From an uncultured Acetatifactor sp. (GTDB lineage Bacteria; Bacillota; Clostridia; Lachnospirales; Lachnospiraceae), in the NCBI GenBank assembly GCA_947581905.1, contig CANPWC010000005.1:1-34095 (forward strand): 34,095 bases of DNA, read 5' to 3'. A model generated the notes under the pieces. The model made no database searches. It was not told where the DNA came from and saw only the letters and a program-made list of their open reading frames with translations. Both the position numbers and the translations under genes were made by a program. Numbering within the stretch: position 1 is the first letter of the stretch; every line of letters begins with the position of its first letter. This document shows positions 18,552 through 27,515 of this stretch, in pieces.

Positions 18552-21392
18552 ATGGATGGAATGTTCACAAAGGCATACGGAGAAGAAATAAAAGGTTATT
18601 TCCTGGAACAGAGAGAGCGATTGGAGCAGCGCAGGCAGCAACTGGTTGGAGAGGGGACGGCAGTCCGTCCCGCCCAGGGTGGGATGTTGGACGCAGGGCG
18701 GCACACCCAGGCAGAAGGGGCGGCTCCGTCCGCCGCGACATGCCTGCGGGAGGCATCTGCCGCCTTGCTGGAGCGTAAGATTGAAGAGATCGACCATGCC
18801 CTGGAGGGCGCAGGAGAGGAAGAGGCGGAGGCGCTCCGCTTCCTTTATAGCGCCATGCCGGTCAGCGACATGCTGGACTATCCGGCGGATGTATTCCTTT
18901 CTTATGCGAAGCATGCCGTGTTCCTCTGGAATGAGGGGCCTTACGCAGGGAAGGCGCCGGAAAAGCTTTTTGCCAATTATGTCCTGCATCATCGGATCAA
19001 TAATGAGGATATCACGGATACCAGGCGTTTCTTTTATGATAAATTGATCGGACGCATAAAGGGGCTTGGGATGTATGATGCCGCCATGGCGATCAATATC
19101 TGGTGCTCGGAAGAGGCGACTTATCAGATGACCGACCCACGCGCCCAAAATCCTGTGACGATGTATTATACCGGCATAGGCAGATGCGGGGAGGAATCCA
19201 CGTTCGCCATCACGGTTCTGCGTGCGCTCGGCATTCCTGCCAGGCAGGTCTACGCGCCGCTCTGGTCGCACTGCGACAGCAACCATGCCTGGGTGGAAGC
19301 CTGGTGTGACGGCACCTGGAGGATCCTGGGGGCCTGCGAGCCGGAGGAAGAGCTGGATATGGGCTGGTTTATCGGACCGTCCACCCGGGCGATGCAGATT
19401 CATTCAAGATGGTATGGCAAGGATAAGCCGCAGGACCGCGTGGTGGGCAAGAAAGGGATGTCCTTGGTGGTCAACCACCTGGGGCGTTACGCGCCTGCCG
19501 GCATGCTGAAGGTCCGTGTGGAAGGGGAGGATGGCAAGCCCGTGAACGGGGCCCGTGTCGATTTCAACGTATTGAACGGCGCACATTTCGGGAATGTGGC
19601 ATTCCTTGAGACCGGGGCGGGGGAGGGCCGCGAAGACGGCTGCGTCACCTTGGAAACCGGCTTTGGGAGCCTGCTCGTCTGTGCTTACGCGCAGGATGGA
19701 AGATATGGGGAGACCTTAGTTACGCTGAACGATCGGGAAAAGCCCATGGAAGAGGCCGTCGTGGTGCTCCACGAGCGGAAGCTTAATGAGGATGTCTGGC
19801 AAGACATGGATTTCTATGCGCCTCGGGAGACCGTGCGCAACCAGGAACTGACTGACGCGCAGATCAAGTCACAGGAGCAGAGGCTGAAGGATGCCGCCAA
19901 GAAGAGGCAGGCGAAAGCGGAAGGCTTCTATCAGGAAGAACAAGCGCAGCCTGCGCTTATGCGGTTTGCGCCTGCGGACCGCAAGGAAGTGGAAGAGATC
20001 CTGCGCAAGTCCTTGGGACATTTGCCGGAAATCCTGCATTTCCTGGAATGGGACGGCGGAAAGCTGGCAGAGCGTCTGCATGAGGGGGCTACCTTTGCGG
20101 ATGAAAGCGGAACGGATGCGAAAGAGGACGGGGAGCATTGGAAGCTGGAAGTGCTCAAGGTCCTGACGGAAAAGGATTATTGGGACTTGGACAGTGAGGT
20201 CCTCAAGGAATGTTGCGACTGCGCGGCTCCTTACGTCGACCAGTATCCGAAAGAAATATTCTACCGTTTCCTGTTAAGTCCCAGGGTAGCGATGGAGATG
20301 CTGCGTCCCGGACGGGGACGGCTGGCCGGTTTGCTGGGCGAGGAGGAAAAGAGGGCGGTTTTACAGGCTCCGGAGACTTTGCCCGACAGGATTGGGCGGC
20401 TGGTGGTCTCTATGCCGGACCAAGAATATGGGAATTTGATCACTTCTCCCATCGGTTGCCTGACGGGAGGGATCGGGAATGAGTTCTCCCGGGCCGTGCT
20501 GTGCGTGAACTTGTACCGCGCCTTAGGGATTCCTGCACGCTTGCGCCGCCTTGACCGTGCCGTGGAATTTTACCGGGACGGCAAATTCTGGACGGCGGAA
20601 GAGGCGGTTAATCATCCTGGCGCTGCGGGTGCGGACGGCTCCGTGGTCTCCGATGCGGCCATGCTTCATCTGCATGCCCAGGGAGGGCTGGATTTCTCCG
20701 AATGGGGCCATTATTCCGTCAGCAAATACGAAAAAGGGCAGTTCCGCTTCTTGTTCTTAGGCGGCGGCAAGATGCCGCAGGGCAAAGACCTGGAAGCCGT
20801 CCTGGAGCCCGGCATGTATCGCGCCGTCACCACCAACCGCCTGCCTAACGGCAACCAGTTTGCCAGGGTCTATGACTTCGTGCTGCATCCGGGAGAGTCA
20901 AAACACCTGGAGCTTACGCTGCGGCAGTTTTCCGTGGACGCGCTTTTGCGCCGATATCCCTATGAGGATTGCCTCATGCGACGCGCAGGCGGGAAAGACT
21001 GCCTCCTTTCCGAACTGGCGAAGGACGCGCGGACGCTGTTTTTGTGGCTGGAAACGGGCAGGGAGCCTACGGAACATATTTTAAATGAATTGTATGAAAA
21101 ACGGGAACAGGTCAAAGGGCTGACGGACCGCATCTACCTGATCACACGTTCCGATGCGGAATATGAAGAGAACGCCACACTTCGGCGCTTCGTGGAAGCC
21201 TTGCCGGGCATTGGGAAGCTTGTGTGCGATTCCGGGGAAGCCTATCGCAGATTGTCCGAAAGCGTGGAACAGAACCCGGGCAGGCTGCCTTTGGCGATGG
21301 TCATGGAGGGGAAAGGCGTCTGCATCTATTCCGATGGCGGCTATAATGTTGGCATGGCGGATCTGTTGCTGCGGATCTTGAACGAAGCTTAA
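18552..21392 (+). CDS. Large transglutaminase-like protein with two transglutaminase-like core regions and a possible thioredoxin-like C-terminus
   Basis: Core 1: GIGRCGEESTFAITVLRALGIPARQVYAPLWSHCDSNHAWVEAWCDGTWRILGACEPEEELDMGWF (Cys and His conserved). Core 2: SPIGCLTGGIGNEFSRAVLCVNLYRALGIPARLRRLDRAVEFY. No signal peptide. Start may be 18561. Confidence 0.8.
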   Translation: MDGMFTKAYGEEIKGYFLEQRERLEQRRQQLVGEGTAVRPAQGGMLDAGRHTQAEGAAPSAATCLREASAALLERKIEEIDHALEGAGEEEAEALRFLYSAMPVSDMLDYPADVFLSYAKHAVFLWNEGPYAGKAPEKLFANYVLHHRINNEDITDTRRFFYDKLIGRIKGLGMYDAAMAINIWCSEEATYQMTDPRAQNPVTMYYTGIGRCGEESTFAITVLRALGIPARQVYAPLWSHCDSNHAWVEAWCDGTWRILGACEPEEELDMGWFIGPSTRAMQIHSRWYGKDKPQDRVVGKKGMSLVVNHLGRYAPAGMLKVRVEGEDGKPVNGARVDFNVLNGAHFGNVAFLETGAGEGREDGCVTLETGFGSLLVCAYAQDGRYGETLVTLNDREKPMEEAVVVLHERKLNEDVWQDMDFYAPRETVRNQELTDAQIKSQEQRLKDAAKKRQAKAEGFYQEEQAQPALMRFAPADRKEVEEILRKSLGHLPEILHFLEWDGGKLAERLHEGATFADESGTDAKEDGEHWKLEVLKVLTEKDYWDLDSEVLKECCDCAAPYVDQYPKEIFYRFLLSPRVAMEMLRPGRGRLAGLLGEEEKRAVLQAPETLPDRIGRLVVSMPDQEYGNLITSPIGCLTGGIGNEFSRAVLCVNLYRALGIPARLRRLDRAVEFYRDGKFWTAEEAVNHPGAAGADGSVVSDAAMLHLHAQGGLDFSEWGHYSVSKYEKGQFRFLFLGGGKMPQGKDLEAVLEPGMYRAVTTNRLPNGNQFARVYDFVLHPGESKHLELTLRQFSVDALLRRYPYEDCLMRRAGGKDCLLSELAKDARTLFLWLETGREPTEHILNELYEKREQVKGLTDRIYLITRSDAEYEENATLRRFVEALPGIGKLVCDSGEAYRRLSESVEQNPGRLPLAMVMEGKGVCIYSDGGYNVGMADLLLRILNEA

Positions 21393-21458
21393 TGCGCGGG
21401 ATAGCGGGTGGCGCGGGTCAAACGGTTGCGAGTGAACTGTAACATACGCTTTTGGCGA

Positions 21459-21487
21459 TTGCATTTCTTGGATTCTTATGTTAAAAT
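21459..21487 (+). promoter_or_regulatory. Putative promoter for the LacI-family regulator
   Basis: TTGCAT - 17 nt - TAAAAT, ~50 nt upstream of the GTG start at 21539. Confidence 0.5.
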
Positions 21488-21538
21488 ACGGTCTAAGGCA
21501 AGTGTGGGGCTGATAAAAAGATAAGGGCGGTAGCTACA

Positions 21539-22555
21539 GTGAATAGGGTTACGATGCAGGATATCGCGGACGCTTTGGGGATTTCCCGGATCACGGTGTG
21601 GAAAGTGTTCAATGACCACCCGGGCGTTTCCGCGGCTTTACGGAAAAGCGTGTTGGACAAGGCGAAGGAAATGGGTTATTCCAGGGGACATGCCGACTAT
21701 CGGGAAGAAAGCGTTGGGCGGAACGTGTCCCTCATCGTGTCGCGGCCGGATTCGTCCACGTTTTGGACGGGCATCATCCATCGCCTGGCGCAGGACTTGG
21801 CGCTCCGTAACGTGAACCTGATGTATACCTATATGCCATCGGTTTATTCCGACAAGTTCCGGATGCCCTCCGTCCTGGCCAACCATACGGTGCAGGGGGC
21901 GGTGGTGCTGAATATTTACGATGAGAAGCTGCTGCGCCTGATCAATGAACTGAATATGCCGAAAGTGTTCGTGGACGTCGTCCCCCAGATGGATTTGTTC
22001 GGGCTGAATGGGGACCTGATCCTCCTGGAGGGGTACCATGCCGTTTATCAGATCACGAAGTCCATTTTGGAAAAAGGGGTTCGGCGGATCGGTTTTATTG
22101 GAGACATCCAGTATGCCAAGACCAACAGGGACCGTTATGACGGCTTCTGCAAATGCCTGGAGGATTACGGGATCCCTTTGGACGCCGGCCTGTGCCTGAC
22201 GGGGAATTTGGGCATTTTCTCTTATCGGCAGGAGATTAACTGCTTCCTGGACGCGCTGCCAAAGCTGCCGGAAGCTTTCGTCTGCGTGAGCGACTATATC
22301 GCCCATTTCGTGCAGGCGTATTTGCTGGAACATGCGCACCGCGCCCCGCAGGGGATGATCGTGTCCGGCTTTGACGGCGATAGCGAGCATCCCAAGGAAG
22401 GGGACGTGTTTCCGACCGCCCTGGTCAGGACTGACCTGCTGGGCGGGCGGATCGCCATGCAGATCCAGTACCGCATGGAGCATCCGAACGCCCCTTACGA
22501 ATTGGTTCAGATCAACCCCGCCATCCTGACTTCCCGTCCGTCGGTGAAGGGATAA
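21539..22555 (+). CDS. LacI-family transcriptional regulator
   Basis: N-terminal HTH MQDIADALGISRITVWKVFNDHPGVSAALRKSVLDKAKEMGY plus a periplasmic-binding-like domain; GTG start. Confidence 0.92.
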   Translation: MNRVTMQDIADALGISRITVWKVFNDHPGVSAALRKSVLDKAKEMGYSRGHADYREESVGRNVSLIVSRPDSSTFWTGIIHRLAQDLALRNVNLMYTYMPSVYSDKFRMPSVLANHTVQGAVVLNIYDEKLLRLINELNMPKVFVDVVPQMDLFGLNGDLILLEGYHAVYQITKSILEKGVRRIGFIGDIQYAKTNRDRYDGFCKCLEDYGIPLDAGLCLTGNLGIFSYRQEINCFLDALPKLPEAFVCVSDYIAHFVQAYLLEHAHRAPQGMIVSGFDGDSEHPKEGDVFPTALVRTDLLGGRIAMQIQYRMEHPNAPYELVQINPAILTSRPSVKG

Positions 22556-22633
22556 GGAACATTCCTGTAGGACGCGCGCCGCATATGTCGGGACTTTTGT
22601 GGTCGGAGGGTGGATGATAGAGAGGAAATGAGA

Positions 22634-23482
22634 ATGAACGATTCGATCAATATCGCCCTGCTCCAGGTCATGCCTACAGGGAGCATTGGGCAGAACATGG
22701 AAAAAGGCGTCCGCTGCTGCAAAGAGGCCAGCGCACAGGGCGCGGACATCGCTTTGTTCCCAGAGATGTGGAGCAGCGGATATACCATCCCCCATGACGC
22801 AGAGAAGCTGAACGCGCTGGCCGTTCCAGCGGGCGGAGAGTTTGTCATGCGCTTTGCGGCGCTTGCCCAAGAGCTGGAAATGGCCATCGGCATTACCTTT
22901 TTGGAGAAAAGCGGCCAAGGGCCGAAAAACAGCGTATGCCTGTTTGACCGATACGGGCGGCTAGCCTATAAGTATTCCAAGGTCCACATCTGCGACTTTG
23001 GCGAGCCGGATGATGAAAGCGTTCTGTGCGCGGGCGATGAATTTCCCGTTGCCGCGCTGAATACCGCGAAAGGAGATATCATGGTAGGCTCCATGATCTG
23101 CTATGACCGTGAGTTCCCGGAGAGCGCCCGCATCCTCATGCTCAAGGGCGCGGAGCTTTTGCTGGTGCCGAACGCCTGCCCGATGGAGATCAACCGCCTG
23201 TCCCAGCTGCGCGGCCGCGCGTATGAAGATATGCTTGCCATCGCCACCTGCAATTATCCTGCGCCCCACCCGGACTGCAACGGTCATTCCACGTTGTTTG
23301 ACGGAGTGGCATACCTGCGGGAGCTGCCCGGTTCCCGGGATATGTGCGTGCTGGAAGCAGACGAAGCCGAGGGCGTCTTCCTTGCCCGGCTGGATATCGC
23401 CATGCTGCGGGAATACCGCAAGCGGGAAATGCACTACCTGCGAAACAGGCGGCCAGGATTATATGGCATTCTCGCCCATTAA
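22634..23482 (+). CDS. Carbon-nitrogen hydrolase (nitrilase superfamily)
   Basis: Catalytic triad motifs: E in ALFPEMWSSGY, K in YSKVHICDFGE, C in GSMICYDREFPESAR. ORF listed from 22610; ATG at 22628 or 22634 more likely. Confidence 0.9.
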   Translation: MNDSINIALLQVMPTGSIGQNMEKGVRCCKEASAQGADIALFPEMWSSGYTIPHDAEKLNALAVPAGGEFVMRFAALAQELEMAIGITFLEKSGQGPKNSVCLFDRYGRLAYKYSKVHICDFGEPDDESVLCAGDEFPVAALNTAKGDIMVGSMICYDREFPESARILMLKGAELLLVPNACPMEINRLSQLRGRAYEDMLAIATCNYPAPHPDCNGHSTLFDGVAYLRELPGSRDMCVLEADEAEGVFLARLDIAMLREYRKREMHYLRNRRPGLYGILAH

Positions 23483-23510
23483 ATCCATTTATTTACCCAC
23501 CTGTTTGCAT

Positions 23511-23723
23511 TTACACCTCTGCTTGCACGATATGGCCAAAGTTAAGCTCATCTTGCAACAGTCCATATACATATGCAGGACTTTCACGGTATAGTCCGGT
23601 CTCTGTATCCAACAATTTCTCGTAAACTTCCGATTCATATATGGTAAGCATGGCGGAGTCAAATTCTACTCCCTGAGATTCCGTAAGCATTTCTACAATG
23701 TCCTGCACCATGTATTCAATCAT
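23511..23723 (-). CDS. Small hypothetical protein (70 aa)
   Basis: MIEYMVQDIVEMLTESQGVEFDSAMLTIYESEVYEKLLDTETGLYRESPAYVYGLLQDELNFGHIVQAEV; protein-like composition with a TGLY..SPAYVY..L pattern; lies in an AT-rich patch. Confidence 0.55.
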   Translation of the reverse strand: MIEYMVQDIVEMLTESQGVEFDSAMLTIYESEVYEKLLDTETGLYRESPAYVYGLLQDELNFGHIVQAEV

Positions 23724-23744
23724 CTGTTGCTTTTAATCCATAGA

Positions 23745-24125
23745 CTAATCACCCACCATTCTTAACAAACGTATTGCTTTCTGCGTATGAAAGGAATACT
23801 GATTTGTTATTATTTCAAACGCCACATTAGGATACAAGAAAGTTCTTAATGAATTAATCTCATTTTTACACTTTTCCAGATTTCCTTCCTCTATACCTAA
23901 TATCGGCAGCTTGGGGATTGCTTTATTGTTTTCATCATTTACTTCTTCAACACCCAGAAAAATATACTGTATATCATTATCATAGTAGTTATTTCCATAT
24001 GCACAGATGGTTTTTAATATTTTTGCCAGCTGCGATGCGGAAGCTTTATATTCGATATACGAACATTCACACGATAAACCCATTACTATATCATTAGCAT
24101 CCCGTTTTATTCTTTCATAATCCAT
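23745..24125 (-). pseudogene. Truncated AlbA_2/Schlafen-AAA-like putative DNA-binding domain protein
   Basis: MDYERIKRDANDIVMGLSCECSYIEYKASASQLAKILKTICAYGNNYYDNDIQYIFLGVEEVND...: AlbA_2-like E(Y/F)K.S...L.KTICA..N....YIFLGV pattern. It stops at ~127 aa, whereas relatives usually continue. ATG at 24125 has RBS CAGGAGGG. Confidence 0.5.
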
Positions 24126-24249
24126 GGTTTCCCTCCTGAATCCAAATATCAAACCAAAGATTTTTGCAAGCAAACCATGGTTTTATATCGTTAATATAAA
24201 CATATCGGTCCAAAATATCCCCAACCTATTGCATTTTCTGCGTTCCAAT

Positions 24250-24314
24250 GAATTACAGCGCATAAAAAGAACTCCTCGAGTAAACTCGGGAGTTCTTTCC
24301 ATGCGCTGTAATTC
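24250..24314 (-). terminator. rpsI terminator embedded in a longer nested palindrome
   Basis: Inner stem AAAGAACTCC(T)CGAG taaa CTCGGGAGTTCTTT with a T-tract in minus orientation; outer perfect 14-bp arms GAATTACAGCGCAT / ATGCGCTGTAATTC. Confidence 0.85.
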
Positions 24315-24324
24315 GCAATAATCC

Positions 24325-24720
24325 TTATCTCTTGGAGAACTGAGGCGCGCGCCTTGCGGCCTTCAAACCATACTTCTTCCTCTCCTTCATACGAGGGTCC
24401 CTGGTAAGGAAGCCGGCTTTCTTCAAGGTAGGCCTGTAATCCGCATCCACGGTCAAAAGGGCTCTGGAGATGCCGTGGCGGATCGCCCCTGCCTGTCCGG
24501 TGTAACCGCCGCCGCGTACGTTGACGAGCACATCGAACTTGCCGAGGGTGTCGGTCGCGACTAAAGGCTGGCGAACGATGACCTTAAGGGTCTCTAAGCC
24601 GAAATAATCGTCCATGGACCTCTTGTTGATGATGACGTCGCCCTTGCCGGGTACGAGATAAACTCTTGCAACAGACGTTTTCCTTCTGCCTGTTCCGTAA
24701 TATCTTTCAGTATTAGCCAT
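24325..24720 (-). CDS. rpsI: 30S ribosomal protein S9 (uS9)
   Basis: [26 protein letters not shown]...[20 protein letters not shown]...[17 protein letters not shown]. Confidence 0.98.
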   Translation of the reverse strand: MANTERYYGTGRRKTSVARVYLVPGKGDVIINKRSMDDYFGLETLKVIVRQPLVATDTLGKFDVLVNVRGGGYTGQAGAIRHGISRALLTVDADYRPTLKKAGFLTRDPRMKERKKYGLKAARRAPQFSKR

Positions 24721-24742
24721 GATTCTTATCTCCTTTCAACCT

Positions 24743-25171
24743 TTAGAATGTCAGCACTTCCGGCTGCTGGGCCGCATGCTTGTGCTCGGGTCCCGCATAC
24801 ACGTGGAGCTTCTTGTACATCTCTCTTCCTAAAGGTCCCTTGGGAAGCATTCCCTTGACCGCAAGCTCGATTACCTGCTCCGGCTTCTTCGCGATCATTT
24901 CCTTCAGGTTGGTCTCCTTGAGTCCGCCTACCCATCCGGAATGATGATAATATTTCTTCTGGTCTAACTTCTTGCCCGTTACTTTCACTTTCTCGGCATT
25001 GATGACGATCACATAGTCGCCCGTGTCAATGAAAGGAGTGAAAATCGGCTTGTTCTTGCCTCTTAAAACCTTAGCGACTTCCGATGAAAGGCGGCCGAGG
25101 GTCATGCCTGTAGCGTCTACCACATACCATTTTCTTTCAATCGTAGCGGGGCTAGCCATAAATGTCTTCAT
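24743..25171 (-). CDS. rplM: 50S ribosomal protein L13 (uL13)
   Basis: [68 protein letters not shown]...[19 protein letters not shown]. Confidence 0.98.
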   Translation of the reverse strand: MKTFMASPATIERKWYVVDATGMTLGRLSSEVAKVLRGKNKPIFTPFIDTGDYVIVINAEKVKVTGKKLDQKKYYHHSGWVGGLKETNLKEMIAKKPEQVIELAVKGMLPKGPLGREMYKKLHVYAGPEHKHAAQQPEVLTF

Positions 25172-25337
25172 TACGTTTCCTCCATTACCTTGTCCTGCGA
25201 TATTTGTCCCATCGACGGACCCCTACGGCAGATGTCCGGGCTGCTGCAAAGGCTTCTCTGGAACCGGTTCGATGAATTATCTTAAACGCCCTGCCGGGGC
25301 TTTGGCAAAGCATTTAGAAACACTGTCACATTCACAT

Positions 25338-25366
25338 ATTATATGACATCCTCCCGCGTGTGTCAA
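25338..25366 (-). promoter_or_regulatory. Consensus sigma-A promoter of rplM-rpsI
   Basis: Minus strand TTGACA (25361-25366) - 17 nt - TATAAT (25338-25343); both hexamers match consensus exactly. Confidence 0.9.
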
Positions 25367-25466
25367 CATCTATTTTTGAAAAAAACACGTATAAACGCCG
25401 GCAAAATGCCGCATCCAAAATCCGTCTCGGAAAGGAAACGCCGCAGGTCGGACAGGCCCATGCGCG

Positions 25467-26402
25467 TTACGCCAGTTCCTCCTTGGTCGGCATGGCGGGG
25501 ATGGCTCCGTGGCGGCTGGTGGTGATGCTGGCGGCCAGGTTGGCATAGGAAATGATGTCCTCCAGTTCTTCCGCCGTGATCTCGTCCAGGCTGTCGCGCC
25601 GCGCGATGCGGGATAAGGCGGCCCCGAAGAAGGTGTCTCCCGCCCCGTTCGTATCCCCTACGACGCAGGGGACGCCCGGGACATGTCCGGTCTTGTCGCC
25701 AAAGCGGTAGAACGCCCCATTCGGCCCTAAGGTGACGAAGATGAGGCGGATGCCGTATCCCGCCAGGAGGGCGGTGCCCTCAGCCAGATCCTTCGTCCCG
25801 GTAAGCAAGGGAAGCTCTTCATCGGAAACCTTTAAAATATCCACTAGGGGCAGGGGCCCTTTCATCTGGGCGATCGCCGTGGCGGGGTCGCTCCAAAGGC
25901 TTTCCCGGTAGTTGGGATCGTAACTCACCGTGACGCCCAGCTCCTTTGCGCGCCTTGCAGCGGCAAGCGTCGCGCTTCTGGAAGGCTCGCCCGTCAGGCT
26001 GACGCTGCCGAAGTGCAGCAGGCGGGTGCCCTGAAGCAGGTCTTGGGAGACGTCTTCTTGGGAAAGGTTGCAGTCCGCGCTGGGATTGCGGTAGAAGCTG
26101 AACGTCCTTTCCCCCTTTTCATCCAAAGAGACCACTGCCAGGGTGGTATGCTGCACAGGGTCGGTGGAAAGCCCGGAAACATCCACCCCGTTCTCCGTCA
26201 GGCAGCGCCTTAAATAGTCGCCGAAGCTGTCTTTCCCCACCTTGCCGATGAAGCCGGCCTTGGCGCCTAAGCGGGAAGCCGCCACGGCCAGGTTGGCAGG
26301 GGCCCCGCCGGGGTTGGCGTCGAAGCGGGGGATCCCCTGCTCGGTGGTTCCAGACTGCGTCAAGTCGATCAGGATTTCTCCGATTGCTAAAATGTCTAGC
26401 AT
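25467..26402 (-). CDS. PfkB-family carbohydrate kinase (fructokinase-like)
   Basis: MLDILAIGEILIDLTQ...NPGGAPANLAVAASRLGAKAGFIGKVGKDSFG and GDTNGAGDTFFGAAL motifs; ATG at 26402 with GGAGGAGAAAC RBS (ORF listed to 26444). Confidence 0.92.
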   Translation of the reverse strand: MLDILAIGEILIDLTQSGTTEQGIPRFDANPGGAPANLAVAASRLGAKAGFIGKVGKDSFGDYLRRCLTENGVDVSGLSTDPVQHTTLAVVSLDEKGERTFSFYRNPSADCNLSQEDVSQDLLQGTRLLHFGSVSLTGEPSRSATLAAARRAKELGVTVSYDPNYRESLWSDPATAIAQMKGPLPLVDILKVSDEELPLLTGTKDLAEGTALLAGYGIRLIFVTLGPNGAFYRFGDKTGHVPGVPCVVGDTNGAGDTFFGAALSRIARRDSLDEITAEELEDIISYANLAASITTSRHGAIPAMPTKEELA

Positions 26403-26527
26403 GTTTCTCCTCCTCCTAATGATAGATTGTTGAGATATTTTCATTCAGTATTTCTTTGATAAAAAGTATATCTTATTCCCTTCCTATTGTAAAGGGCTTT
26501 TCAAAAAGCGGACTACTGTCAAGGATT

Positions 26528-27259
26528 TCAGCCGGCCGACCCGTCCCACCTGTCCGCGGTGAATTCAAACATGGCGATGCTGGCGGCGATGGGGAGGTTC
26601 AGGCTGTCGATGTCATGGGAATGGGGGATGACGACGCTCTGGCAGAAATGGGCGTACTCCTCCGCAAGGCCGGTGGCTTCATTGCCGAAGATCAGGGAAA
26701 ATGGTTCCGATTTGGCGACCTGGCGGATGGGCGTGCTGGAATTTAGCATGAAAGCATAGCGCGTATTCTCCGGGAAGCGGGCCAGGTAGTCCTCGATCCG
26801 GTCGAAAGCTTCCACCCGGACATGGAAAATGGCGCCCATGGAGGCCCGCACGACTTTCGGGTCATAACAGTCGACCGCCGGACGGATGATGGCGATGTCG
26901 TGGAAGCCGAAGCCTGCGGCAGTGCGCAGGATGGTGCCCAGGTTGCCCGCGTCTTGGGGGTTGGCCAGTACGATATGGGAGCCTGCCTGGATCGGCGCAG
27001 GATCCTTACGGAACATGCCGATGACGAAGCAGTTCCCTTTCGGGGAAAGGATATGGAAAGCCTTATCGTTTTGTTCCACCGGTATGCCATATTTTTCACA
27101 GGAGGCAAGCAGGTCCGCGATGCCTCCTGTTTTTTCTGTGGAAGAATTTAAGAAGACGCATTGCGCGGACCCAGGCGCGCAGCGGATTAATTCGTAAGTC
27201 AGGGTCGCCCCCAGGGTATAGGAAAAATCCAGGTCGTGTTTGTACCGCTGTACTTTCAT
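26528..27259 (-). CDS. TrmH/SpoU-family RNA 2'-O-methyltransferase
   Basis: IVLANPQDAGNLGTILRTAAGFGFHDIAIIRPAVDCYDPKVVRASMGAIFHV, SLIFGNEATGLAEEY, SLNLPIAASIAMFEF are the SPOUT/TrmH motifs 1-3. Confidence 0.93.
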   Translation of the reverse strand: MKVQRYKHDLDFSYTLGATLTYELIRCAPGSAQCVFLNSSTEKTGGIADLLASCEKYGIPVEQNDKAFHILSPKGNCFVIGMFRKDPAPIQAGSHIVLANPQDAGNLGTILRTAAGFGFHDIAIIRPAVDCYDPKVVRASMGAIFHVRVEAFDRIEDYLARFPENTRYAFMLNSSTPIRQVAKSEPFSLIFGNEATGLAEEYAHFCQSVVIPHSHDIDSLNLPIAASIAMFEFTADRWDGSAG

Positions 27260-27431
27260 GTCAAGCCGCCTTCCTTATTTTAAGATGCAAAAAATGTCGG
27301 AACAAGTTCCTTGGCTATGCCCACGGCGCGGGCATGCCGTCCATGTATAGAATACCCTACCCACACGGACTTGTCAATCGCAGGCTGAGGGACGTGTGGA
27401 CGGTAACGGACAGATTCAGGCATGGAGGGCC

Positions 27432-27460
27432 TTGAAGCCGAAATGCCGTTGATGTACAAT
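27432..27460 (+). promoter_or_regulatory. Putative promoter upstream of the GTPase-NYN gene
   Basis: TTGAAG - 17 nt - TACAAT. Confidence 0.4.
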
Positions 27461-27515
27461 AGGCTTATGGCAATGGATCTGGCGGAGGCTAAAATTTGTA
27501 CGATAGGAGGCTTTC

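Noticed and set aside
18264-19403. 379-aa minus-strand ORF across the GH130/transglutaminase junction
   Set aside because: Antisense to two well-supported genes and runs through a clear terminator; composition not protein-like.
21638-22918. 426-aa minus-strand ORF opposite LacI and nitrilase genes
   Set aside because: Shadow ORF; both plus-strand genes have clear family motifs.
23511-24125. Toxin-antitoxin or defence system from the small ORF plus AlbA_2-like gene
   Set aside because: The AlbA_2-like ORF is truncated and the small ORF has no recognised family; remnants are the simpler explanation.
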